A program made the position numbers and the translations under genes. From positions 1 to 20,629 of the forward strand of contig JALMLS010000533.1 of NCBI GenBank assembly GCA_038496445.1: DNA of 20,629 nt, in the 5' to 3' direction. Source of the stretch: Trichosphaerium sp. ATCC 40318 (lineage: Eukaryota > Discosea > Flabellinia > Trichosidae). Shown here one piece after another: positions 1 to 7,516 of this stretch. The notes beneath the pieces are model-generated. The model made no database searches and was not told the origin of the DNA. It saw only the letters and a program-made list of their open reading frames with translations. Positions within the stretch are counted from its first letter, which is position 1, and every line of letters starts with the position of its first letter.

Positions 1-18
1 AGTTTTTTGGGTACTTAC

Positions 19-1950
19 ATCTTGGTTGACAATCACCAGTATCAAGGAAGGCTACTTGAGCGCATGTGTCAAAATTGACTTTAAAGATACCATTAGAATC
101 AGTGAGGTATATGAAACCACCAACAATTTCGACTACATGCAATTAGTAAGAGATAGATTCGTTCAAAGGAAAAAAATAAGAAAACGTACAGTCAAAAGTA
201 TATTTAGGCAATAGGCATTTTTGAGTTAGTGAGCATTCATTTAAGTCAATCGCCATTAGCCTTTCCTGAAGTAAACCACCGTATAATTGTCCGGTGCTGT
301 CATCAATACCAAAACCATATATTTCGTGAGGTACTTGACAACGTTTGTCCTTAACACATGGAGTTAAGGAAGATTTGGGTCACAGAAATCCAAAAACAAA
401 AATTGCAAGTCGTAGTTAACGTACCACTTGGCAGGTAACTGGATCAATCGTAAAAATCTCAACAGTCTGTTCGCCAAAAGCCTTAATAGTAACCATCCTG
501 TCTTCAAGAGGAGAATACACTAACGGACCAACAAATACTGATTCAAACTGTCGGCATGCTTAAAAACAAAGTTAGTACAGGGTCAAAAGTTGGTGCCGTA
601 CAGGTAAGTTCATTCGTAAGGTCGTTCCTATTGTATATTTCATAACTAGTGCCGCCTGAATTTAAAATAAAATCGCGGTTTGCTGGTCTTGATCCAGCAG
701 GATTAGGTGCCAAAGTAGTAGGAGCTAATGTTGGAGGCAAAGGTGTAGGGTTGTAATTCATAGATGCTACAGATCCAGAGGCAGGCAGAGCTGTGCTGAA
801 AACTCCCACTTCAGAAAAACTTGGAATATCAAACTCTACATAGCCACCCGTTGTACATGCTATAATTAGCGTATCACTAGAAATGGCCGTCATTCCTAAA
901 GCACGTGTTAGAGAAAAAGTTTGGATGTTGGTTTCCATGTTGTTACCTGTAGGTCTGCAACTATCAAGAGGTGCTGTTCTTGTAGCATTACAGTCTCCGT
1001 TTTGAAAGTTTGCAAGCTCGACTACGGTGTGCTTAAAACCATCGAAATTAAAGAATGTGTAGTAAGCAATGCCATTTACAATCTCAACTAGGGTTCAATT
1101 AGCACAATCCAAATAGAATTATACGGATAAAACAACTATTAACAAAGGAACGAAAAAAAAAAAAGACTGGGGCGCGAGCACTGTAAAACTAAAGTGTCCA
1201 CTCAAAGGAAGGGGGATGTTCCGAAAAATTCTCCGAAAATTGTTTTTTCCGCATTTCTCAAAATTCTTGATTTCAAATACAGTATTCTCGAAATACAGGT
1301 ATTTCCCAAATTTCGGAACATCTTCCCTCCTTTGTTTCTATTGACGTACAAGATTCTTCTACACGGCCTTGAACGCGACAGTATAATGAATCTGTACAAG
1401 CAACTTCATCATGTGTATAAATTCCTGACGATAAAGCAAAATATGTTTGTCCGTTATCTGTTGCTAAAGAGCCAGTTCGAGTATTTCTGCTGCAGAAAGA
1501 TTCCTAGGTGGAGTATTTAGATTAACAAGGCAATCAAGTCAAAAAGTCTGTTGCCAGCGGCGTACAATCTCACAAGTGTATGGATCAATAACAAATATAT
1601 TCTGCCGTAAAAAATCGGGGCTATTGTACTCTACTTTGTTCGTAATTGGATCGTACACCATTCCGTTTGTTTCATAGTGTAGAACAGGGTCTGTACAAGC
1701 TAAATACAACCGTTAGAGCGTACTACAGTAGTTGGAAAAACGGAGAAATATACTGAGGTTAGTGGCGCGCAATATGATGCGTACTTTGTACTACAGTAGT
1801 TAGGTCGCTAAGCAGACGAATTTCAAAGCCAGGAGCGTTGTTTGTTGTATCGACTGTGCCTACAATCAATGCATTGTTTGTTTGTGCATTGATACAGATA
1901 GCAGCTATCGTAAGTAGAACGATTAAATACTTCGTAGCAGGTGCACTCAT
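19..1950 (-). CDS. Secreted repeat protein, 3' end outside the window
   Basis: Seven exons are supported: 1785-1950, 1566-1699, 1350-1503, 579-1087, 425-547, 190-349 and 19-132; all phases agree and the last exon ends at a GTAAGT donor, so the gene continues past the edge. The first ATG opens a signal peptide (MSAPATKYLIVLLTIAAIC, likely cut after INA). The roughly 450 visible residues contain about two copies of a 240-residue unit. FEIVNGIAYYTF in exon 4 matches FEIVGGFIYLTD in exon 7, and FVIDPYTCEI in exon 2 matches FTIDPVTCQV in exon 5. A Pro/Thr-rich linker (PLPPTLAPTTLAPNP) lies in exon 4. Hydrophobic strands and paired Cys suggest a beta-rich extracellular or cell-surface protein. I do not recognise the family. 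The intron at 548-578 is only 31 nt; the one at 1088-1349 holds a foldback repeat. Confidence 0.75.
1203..1335. repeat. Foldback (MITE-like) inverted repeat inside an intron
   Basis: Two imperfect inverted arms of about 25 bp lie at roughly 1203-1228 and 1310-1335. One reads CAAAGGAAGGGGGATGTTCC; the reverse complement of the other reads CAAAGGAGGGAAGATGTTCC. The whole element is about 130 bp and sits in the 262-nt third intron (1088-1349) of the secreted repeat gene. It has no coding capacity and I see no clear target-site duplication. It may be a small non-autonomous transposon or simply an intronic hairpin. Confidence 0.5.
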
Positions 1951-2230
1951 TGTGGTGTTTTTGAATGAATAAAGTCCTTTTACGGAACAATTCTTGATGT
2001 ACCGATTAGGCTTTGATCCAAGCATATTTAGGTCCATAGGCAGAAAGTGTAGAGTGAACATTAAGAAAGAAAGAAAGAAGCCAGTATAACGGAGGCAGCG
2101 GACAAATTAAAAAAAGCAATATGGGTTTTCTCAGCAAGTGAGTAACCGCAGATACCGCGTACATTGGAAATTTAGTTTAAGGAGAGAATGCGCTTGACGG
2201 TTATGTCATTCCTTCTTTTGGTTATTCGCA

Positions 2231-3221
2231 ATGCAAGGAGAGAAGAGAAAGCAACCCGACGATGGTCCGCTGAGTTCGGCGCGGTACGTGATCGACTACC
2301 GGCGTCTTTCGTTAATAAAGTTAGGGATCAGATGATACGAGCGATACTAAAACCCCACAACCCAAAAAACGACGATTTCGAAAGGAGAGAAAGGTTTGTT
2401 GTTTTTATATCAAAAACCGCTAATTGGTGTTTTAGAGCAAGTAGGACCTTCGTTTAGCGAGTTATTGAGACCTGTAACTAAAAAACCAGAAGTAAAAAAT
2501 ACAGCAGCTGACTGGGCACGGCTTCGTGGTGATCCTAACGCGTCTCTTGTACGTATATTCAATGTTAAAAGAAAAATAATTGCTGTTTCAGAATGTCAAA
2601 AGATTCAGTAGGTCTGGTGTTAGTGAACGTGATGCTGAAGCATGGACAAAAACTCCAGGACAAAAAGAAACAACGTCTATTAGAGATGCACAAAAAATGG
2701 TTGCAGAACGTATAGCTAGAGAGAAGAGAGAGCGTGAAGAAGCTGAAATTAAACAGTACAATGTACGAGCTTACAGAAATGTCATTTTTTTTTGAGTTTT
2801 ATTTTATCCCGTGCAACGAATATATATGTTAACGCTAGTAGTTCTATTGTATATATTCAATGTGGTAATAATTGTATTGCTAACAAAATTAGTCAAAACG
2901 AAAAAAAAGTGACACTTTGACACTTGAGATTCAATTTCGTGGATCTTTTTTTTTTTTGTCAATACATTATTGTGTAATACAGACCATTTGAATTCCTTTC
3001 TATTCCTCTCTTCCTCACAAAAATATGTTATGCTTTATTATTAGTGATAAAAACATTATTTTCATTCGAACTGTAAAGTTCTGTGAGGTGGAAAAAAAAT
3101 CTCAATGATTTTTTGAAATTGACTGCCTGTTGGATTTTTTTCTCATATCTTAATTAGGCGTCAACGTGCAATGCAAGAGGCAGGGTTTTTGCAATCTTCA
3201 TTTTCTACTGGAGGATCATAA
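2231..3221 (+). CDS. Unrecognised charged, probably nuclear or coiled-coil protein
   Basis: The C-terminal half is secure: an exon ending at 2548 (GPSFSELLRPVTKKPEV..., GDPNASL), exon 2592-2755 and exon 3158-3221, joined in phase. The protein ends ...KQRQRAMQEAGFLQSSFSTGG-stop. The middle part is helical and highly charged (ERIAREKREREEAEIK), typical of a coiled coil. The N-terminus is unresolved. A likely ATG at 2231 starts MQGEKRKQPDDGPLSSAR, and a second piece around 2325-2393 encodes the basic stretch TPQPKKRRFRKERK, like a nuclear localisation signal. No set of canonical splice sites joins these pieces and the exon around 2440 in one frame, so an unusual splice site or a sequence error is possible. 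The last intron (2756-3157, 402 nt) is the longest in the window. I cannot assign a family or function. Confidence 0.55.
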
Positions 3222-3409
3222 AAATAGACCTAGTCGGCCTGTAATATAATAACTCTATTGCTTCTGTATCTGCTAAATTACGCCATAAGAGTGAATGTGA
3301 GTTTAAAATGCTTCAAATTTATGGTTGTTAAACCAAGATTAAGTGTATCAAACTGTGAACTTTCTGAATTGTTTTTCCCAATACACTTGCGTTGTTTTGT
3401 GACATAGTC

Positions 3410-3416
3410 AAAAAAA
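3410..3416 (-). terminator. RNA polymerase III T-run terminator
   Basis: Seven consecutive T on the minus strand begin immediately after the discriminator base of tRNA-Leu. The 8-nt spacer between the two tRNAs has no T-run, so this probably ends both. Confidence 0.75.
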
Positions 3417-3503
3417 TGCAGAGAGTGGGACTCGAACCCACACGTGATTTTCATCACATTGTGTCTTGAACACAACCTCATTAACCAATTCGAGCACCTC
3501 TGC
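3417..3503 (-). tRNA. tRNA-Leu(CAA)
   Basis: The acceptor stem GCAGAGG pairs with TCTCTGC, followed by discriminator A. The anticodon stem TTGTG/CACAA encloses the loop TTCAAGA with anticodon CAA, which reads TTG leucine codons. A long class II variable arm (GTGAT-GAAA-ATCAC) and a perfect T arm (GTGGG/CCCAC, loop TTCGAGT) are present. No intron is seen. It lies 8 nt downstream of a second tRNA on the same strand and is followed by a run of seven T. Confidence 0.95.
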
Positions 3504-3511
3504 AACGTATG

Positions 3512-3582
3512 TGGGACAACCAGGAATCGAACCTGAACTGCAGCACCTTCAATGCCATGTGCTTCCGTTACACCATTGTCCC
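3512..3582 (-). tRNA. tRNA-Phe(GAA)-like
   Basis: The acceptor stem GGGACAA/TTGTCCC is perfect, the D arm GTGT/GCAC has GG in its loop, and the T arm TCAGG/CCTGG carries the loop TTCGATT. The best anticodon arm is TGGCA/TGCTG with loop TTGAAGG, giving anticodon GAA (Phe). That stem contains two G-T pairs, so the identity is less certain than the tRNA fold. A T at position -1 could pair with the discriminator A, a feature better known from glutamine tRNAs. Confidence 0.8.
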
Positions 3583-4017
3583 ATTTGTTTATATCTACTA
3601 TTCAACGAGATTGCACCGGATCAAAAAGTCATGTTCCTTGACCTAGATTTTTCTACACGTTTCAAAAAGTCATGACATAATCTTGATAGAAAAACGCCTG
3701 CTTACTCAATTTGGTTAGTAGCTGAAGAGGCTGCGTCAATAGCATTTTATTTTTATACAAAGGAAAGACGTATTATCCAAGAGATAGTATTGACAAGGAA
3801 AAATAAAGGCAAGTGTACCAACTGTAACTGTAAGGGCGACTTGTTAAATGACGTAGAACTAAGTGTACACTACGGTGTTTACTTTTTTTCGGGTGCTGGA
3901 CTGTTTGTGGTGACTTTTTACCGGAGGACTAGTATGGAAAATACGTCGGGTCAGTGCACATTCCACTTAATAAAATAAAAAAGTTCCGATAAACTAATTG
4001 GCATCACAGAATACGTA
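3583..4017. other. Intergenic stretch without a recognised gene
   Basis: This is the region between the tRNA pair and the Cys-rich secreted gene. It holds one short open frame with a C-x-x-C-x-C cluster near 3820, but no ATG start or exon context supports it. It probably contains the promoter of the gene at 4018. Confidence 0.4.
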
Positions 4018-4792
4018 ATGAAGCTGCTCCTCATACTCGCTCTTTTCGCAACATTTTTGACTTATTCGTTATGTCACGTGGTAGTAAAAAGATTCTTCAA
4101 CGACAATCAATGTAAAGACGCCTTACCTGGCTTCAACGAGCTTAGTAGTGACTGTTTTAATGGTGTCAGGTGGGTTTGCTTTGGTGTACGTTTCTTCTCA
4201 TTACAACTTGAAACAAGCGCTAAACAGCCTATATAGCCTTTCTTCTTACGCTTCACGTTCGACGCTAGTGATTGTACTGGTAAACCAGTAGTTCGCAAGT
4301 TCTTAAAGTGGGATTGCTTTCGAGACGATTCGTTACCGGCTTCGCTTCCGCCGAGTTACATCAAGCTTACTTGTACTAGCGGTACGTAAAGTTTTTAAAG
4401 GTCTTCTTACGAAGTTTCCGGTTTGCTTATTCTTTGGTTTCAAGGCTTCACACCAATCCCAACTGACGGAAGTATGAATACCGTAGAGTTATGGAATGGC
4501 CCTGGGTGCCAGGGAGCACCTTTTGCAACGTTCCCAACACCTTCGCTTACATGCGCAGGGCTGCCTGGTAAAAAGGAACAATCTGGATGCGATAGTTCGA
4601 AGGTATTGTGTCTGTTTGCCTACTTGCCTCTTTGATATTTTTACTTATCCACAACTTTAGTTTGTACTTGCTAGATACGCTCCAGGTGATACAACATGTT
4701 CTGCTACACCAATAAGTCAGATTGTAGAACCTCAAACAGGAGCATGTGTGGATCTTGACACTGGAGTCTCTATTAAGAATACTTGTACTTAG
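4018..4792 (+). CDS. Secreted cysteine-rich protein, 200 aa
   Basis: Four exons join in phase: 4018-4185, 4237-4381, 4445-4602 and 4661-4792, ending in TAG. The N-terminus is a clear signal peptide (MKLLLILALFATFLTYS). The mature chain has about a dozen Cys spaced along all four exons (for example DCFNG, WVCFG, SDCTG, WDCFR, GPGCQG, LTCAG, SGCDS, TTCSA, GACVD, NTCT), suggesting several disulfides and an extracellular or vacuolar location. The two first introns start with GTACGT and end in TAG or AAG. A canonical AATAAA lies 12 nt after the stop. I do not recognise the family; it could be a lineage-specific secreted protein. Confidence 0.8.
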
Positions 4793-4977
4793 TGAATATT
4801 CCCAATAAACAACTTTCACTATTAAAATGTGACTTGTTTTGATCCTGTCTTGTCGTACAACATCTCAATACTAGCCAATGTAATTTCGCAGTATCCTATA
4901 CCAAAGTGCACTTGATTTTAGTCTTTAACGTCTTAAACGACAAGCAATAATATAGTCAAAACAACCAACAATTAATA
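4793..4977. other. 3' flank of the Cys-rich gene
   Basis: AATAAA at 4804-4809 is a likely polyadenylation signal of the preceding gene. I see nothing else in this AT-rich stretch. Confidence 0.4.
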
Positions 4978-5173
4978 TGAAAATTGTCTTTTGTGTAATA
5001 TATTTTTTTTTTTTCAAAAAAAGACACGTTGGGACTCACACAGCCGTACAGGCCTACCAGGAGTCCCCGCAGACTCTAAGTCCTGCGGCACACCTTTACC
5101 AGACAACTGGTGGTTAGCGAAGCCAGTGTGCAGGACACCATGCCCGAGCGGCGTTAAATGTTCATATCGTTAG
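4978..5173 (+). CDS. Doubtful small ORF with a Cys-rich end
   Basis: A possible two-exon ORF: ATG at 4978 (MKIVFC), a 28-nt intron 4996-5023 and an exon to TAG at 5173 ending CRTPCPSGVKCSYR. The phase is consistent and GC content is higher than in the flanks. The first exon is too short to be a signal peptide and the intron would be unusually small. The same bases form several strong hairpins, so a structured RNA explains the region equally well. Confidence 0.25.
5031..5131. other. Cluster of stable hairpins, candidate structured RNA
   Basis: Three consecutive helices can be drawn. GGGACTC 5031-5037 pairs with GAGTCCC 5061-5067 and encloses GCC/GGC. CGCAGACT 5068-5075 pairs with 5079-5087 around the loop CTA, with one bulged C. 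GCACAC 5088-5093 pairs with GTGTGC 5126-5131 and encloses the CCAG-ACAA-CTGG hairpin at 5099-5110. It does not match any U snRNA, SRP, RNase P or 5S motif I could recognise. Confidence 0.35.
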
Positions 5174-5887
5174 GCCGAACCCCCTGGCGTGGGTACCCTT
5201 CTGGGACCATATGGTACCAATATTGAACCGTGTACACTCAGCATACCTCCTTAGTAATAACACAGGCGATTGTCCTTTTATACACCTACAAACATGGAAA
5301 AAATAAAGTATGGGATACACTTCACTGAAATATCCAGTGTACTACTCAAAATATGGATAATGCACATTTCAAAACGCTCATAGACCCTTGTAATTGCTAG
5401 TTTCATGCCTGAGATCGGTATCAGCGATATTTTTCTTTCTCAAAACGTGCTTGTAAGCGATTATTTCCTATTTTATGCTAAACGTAACTTATGACAACGT
5501 GAAATCTCGAAAATTTTCATTTGCGTTACTTGTAAAATTACTGCTTTCGCACTTTGTTTGGAGGTACCGTTATGTACTTTAAGCCTTAAATTAACATCTG
5601 TCGTGGTTTACAGACGTGCACGTCGCTTGTTACTTCTTAGAATCACTGTGTTTTAAGTAGCTGCCAACACACGACGTTGGAGGGGGATGGCTGTCTGTGA
5701 ATCAAATAGTAGACGATAACTGTCAATTTTAGGACTTAGAAGCTTGGTTGTCGTTCTACAAAGCGCATCCCAAGGGCTAGGAGGCTCATTTTTAAACCCA
5801 TGAACTCTTTTCATTGCCAGCAACTGGTGAAAAATCTGTGTGGTTTTCCTACTGACGTTTCAGGCTTAAATGTCATCCAAATTTATT
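5174..5887. other. Intergenic stretch, nothing recognised
   Basis: About 700 nt between the hairpin cluster and the SECIS element. No exon with a convincing frame is seen on either strand. Its right part may be the distal 3' UTR of the selenoprotein gene. Confidence 0.4.
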
Positions 5888-5972
5888 ATACATTGCTTTT
5901 TTTTGTCATTGTAAATACGCCGTTTTTAGAGTACGGTTTGATGTTATACAAGTCATTTTAAAAGTAATGTAT
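5888..5972 (-). promoter_or_regulatory. SECIS element, form 2, of the deiodinase-like selenoprotein
   Basis: Reading the minus strand from 5972: helix I is ATACATT plus CTTTT, paired with AAAAG plus AATGTAT (one A-C mismatch between the two blocks). An A-rich internal loop follows. The core ATGAC lies opposite TGAC, which gives the U-C, G-A, A-G, C-U quartet. Helix II begins with TTGTA/TACAA and extends to about nine pairs. An unpaired AAA lies on the 5' side 13 nt after ATGA. A CCGT/ACGG mini-helix with a 9-nt loop caps it. This is the arrangement of eukaryotic form-2 SECIS elements. It lies 56 nt after the TAA at 6029, in the expected 3' UTR, on the same strand as a gene with an in-frame TGA at the deiodinase Sec position. 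Confidence 0.9.
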
Positions 5973-6028
5973 CATATTAAATCCTATTTTGGTTGGGTGG
6001 GTTACCTCCACTCCTTTTTTTTTTGCAT

Positions 6029-7316
6029 TTACTGGTATTTGTCTTTCAAAAAAGCTTCAAGCTCTTCAGGGTTATACCTAATCACGACATGATTAAGAGT
6101 ATGTTTTATAAGCTGTTTACTTACCCATAAGGACCTACACCAGTTTGAAAAACAATTTTTCCATCATCAACAACATACAAGCGCTGTAAAATGTAGTCAG
6201 AGATTGTTAAGTTCATAAGAAAAAAAAATGCTTTAAGCGAACCTCTGGTCTTGCTTCCCATGCAATATCCGTCTCGTTTTCAATACAATCAATAACAATC
6301 TCGTCTTTAATACTCATCTCAGAAATCATATTCTTAAGAAGATAATGAGTACACGAATAGACGAAAAATGACTAAAAAATAAACTGTACCTTTGTTATTG
6401 CCATACGTGCTTCTAGAGTTTTAGGTTGAATATAGCATACTCCATCCGATTCATTAGAATCTAGTGACCATTCATCAGATGAATGTGCCTCCACTATATA
6501 CACAACAAGGTAATCAACCTTATAGCCGAGTCAGTAAATGTTTCGAAAATGGTTTACAAAAAGTTATTATTTGGTAGACCTGGTACACAAATCTTAACGT
6601 CATTTACCGCTCCTGAAAAAGGCTGTGTCCACACTTTTTAAGTTGACCAAAGAAGAAAACACAGACATTTCAAGGACACTGTTTGAAAGACAAAAAAAAT
6701 GTCCAAGATTTTTGATGAAATGTTTTACAAAACAAGTTATGTCAGTTTCTTAAGTATAGGCGAACCTTGTTTTTGTAAGATGCAGCAATTTTAGAAATAT
6801 GCTGCAAGTGAAGGCGAAATGGTGGTCTAAAAAAATAAGAATTCTGTGAGTGACAACTTTGGTTTAAAGTAAAGTCGGAAAATAAATAAAACGGAGTGTA
6901 AAATAATACCAGGTGTAGCTTCCAAAGTTGATCAATATAGGTCTATTACGCGTAATCACTGACAGAAAGTCCATTTCTTTACCGTTTAAATCAAAAACTA
7001 CACCGTTAAAAAAAGTCAGCTCAGTCGCTCTACAAAAACGGTACCTCTTCCTCCTGGTGCTTGATCACCTACTTTAACTGTAGGATTATGTAGATTTTTC
7101 ATGTATGTAGTTTTTAAAGCACTTCCACGCTTTTCAAGCATTTCTATCATATTTTGCTTCTTTATGTGCTCCTTTAGGTATATTAGAGCTAACGGTTTAC
7201 AACACAACAAAACGAACCTTTACTTGTTCGACTGTCATGCTATTTAAACGCTTTTGTAGGCCTCCACGCCATCTCTTACTTGCCGCAGCACACTTAGGCG
7301 GAACGCTTGCCGCCAT
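6029..7316 (-). CDS. Deiodinase-family selenoprotein (thioredoxin fold)
   Basis: Eight exons give 233 residues: 7218-7316, 7045-7171, 6910-6997, 6766-6826, 6390-6518, 6243-6332, 6125-6183 and 6029-6077. The sequence carries the iodothyronine deiodinase family (PF00837) landmarks. These are RPILINFGSYT-U-PPFR at the active centre, VDYLVVYIVEAHSSDEW, and PERLYVVDDGKI...YGYNPEELEAFL at the end. Residue 105 is Sec: TG at 6911-6910 and A at 6826 meet only after removal of the phase-2 intron 6827-6909. A SECIS element follows the stop. The residue two before Sec is Tyr instead of the Cys or Ala common in animals. There is no N-terminal membrane anchor, unlike vertebrate deiodinases, so a cytosolic redox role is as likely as thyronine deiodination; the substrate is unknown. 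The intron 6519-6765 is long (247 nt) for this locus. The exon 1-2 junction is the least certain part. Confidence 0.9.
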
Positions 7317-7350
7317 AGTTTTCCCTGTTTGTTAGTTTAAGTGACTTTAA

Positions 7351-7442
7351 ATGACTAGAACTTTAACCCTTTCCGGAATTCGTCCGCTTTACGCTCGGAA
7401 AGAGTTCTACCGGTCTACGCGGCGGCTATAGAAACTAGTCAT
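7351..7442. repeat. Nested inverted repeats between lipase and selenoprotein genes
   Basis: The outer arms are ATGACTAG (7351-7358) and CTAGTCAT (7435-7442). The inner arms are AGAACT plus CTTTCCG (7357-7375, split by six bases) against CGGAAAGAGTTCT (7396-7408). On the minus strand the region lies 75-166 nt downstream of the lipase stop and just upstream of the selenoprotein start, so it may act in 3' end formation or as a promoter element. Confidence 0.45.
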
Positions 7443-7516
7443 GCTTGAAAGGGATGTTGTACATTTTATTTTCGCGAGGAATAAAAAATTCGTCAAAAAT
7501 GGAAGGTGAAATAATT

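Noticed and set aside
1194-1520. Open frames on both strands around the foldback element
   Set aside because: They cover an intron and exon 3 of the minus-strand secreted gene in the wrong frames; the foldback symmetry keeps both strands open by chance.
3790-3978. Short open frame with a C-x-x-C-x-C cluster, metallothionein-like
   Set aside because: It has no ATG, only three clustered Cys, and no splice context.
6570-6680. Possible extra exon inside the long intron of the selenoprotein gene
   Set aside because: Including it breaks the frame, whereas direct joining of exons 4 and 5 restores the conserved KNK-VDYLVVYIVEAH stretch.
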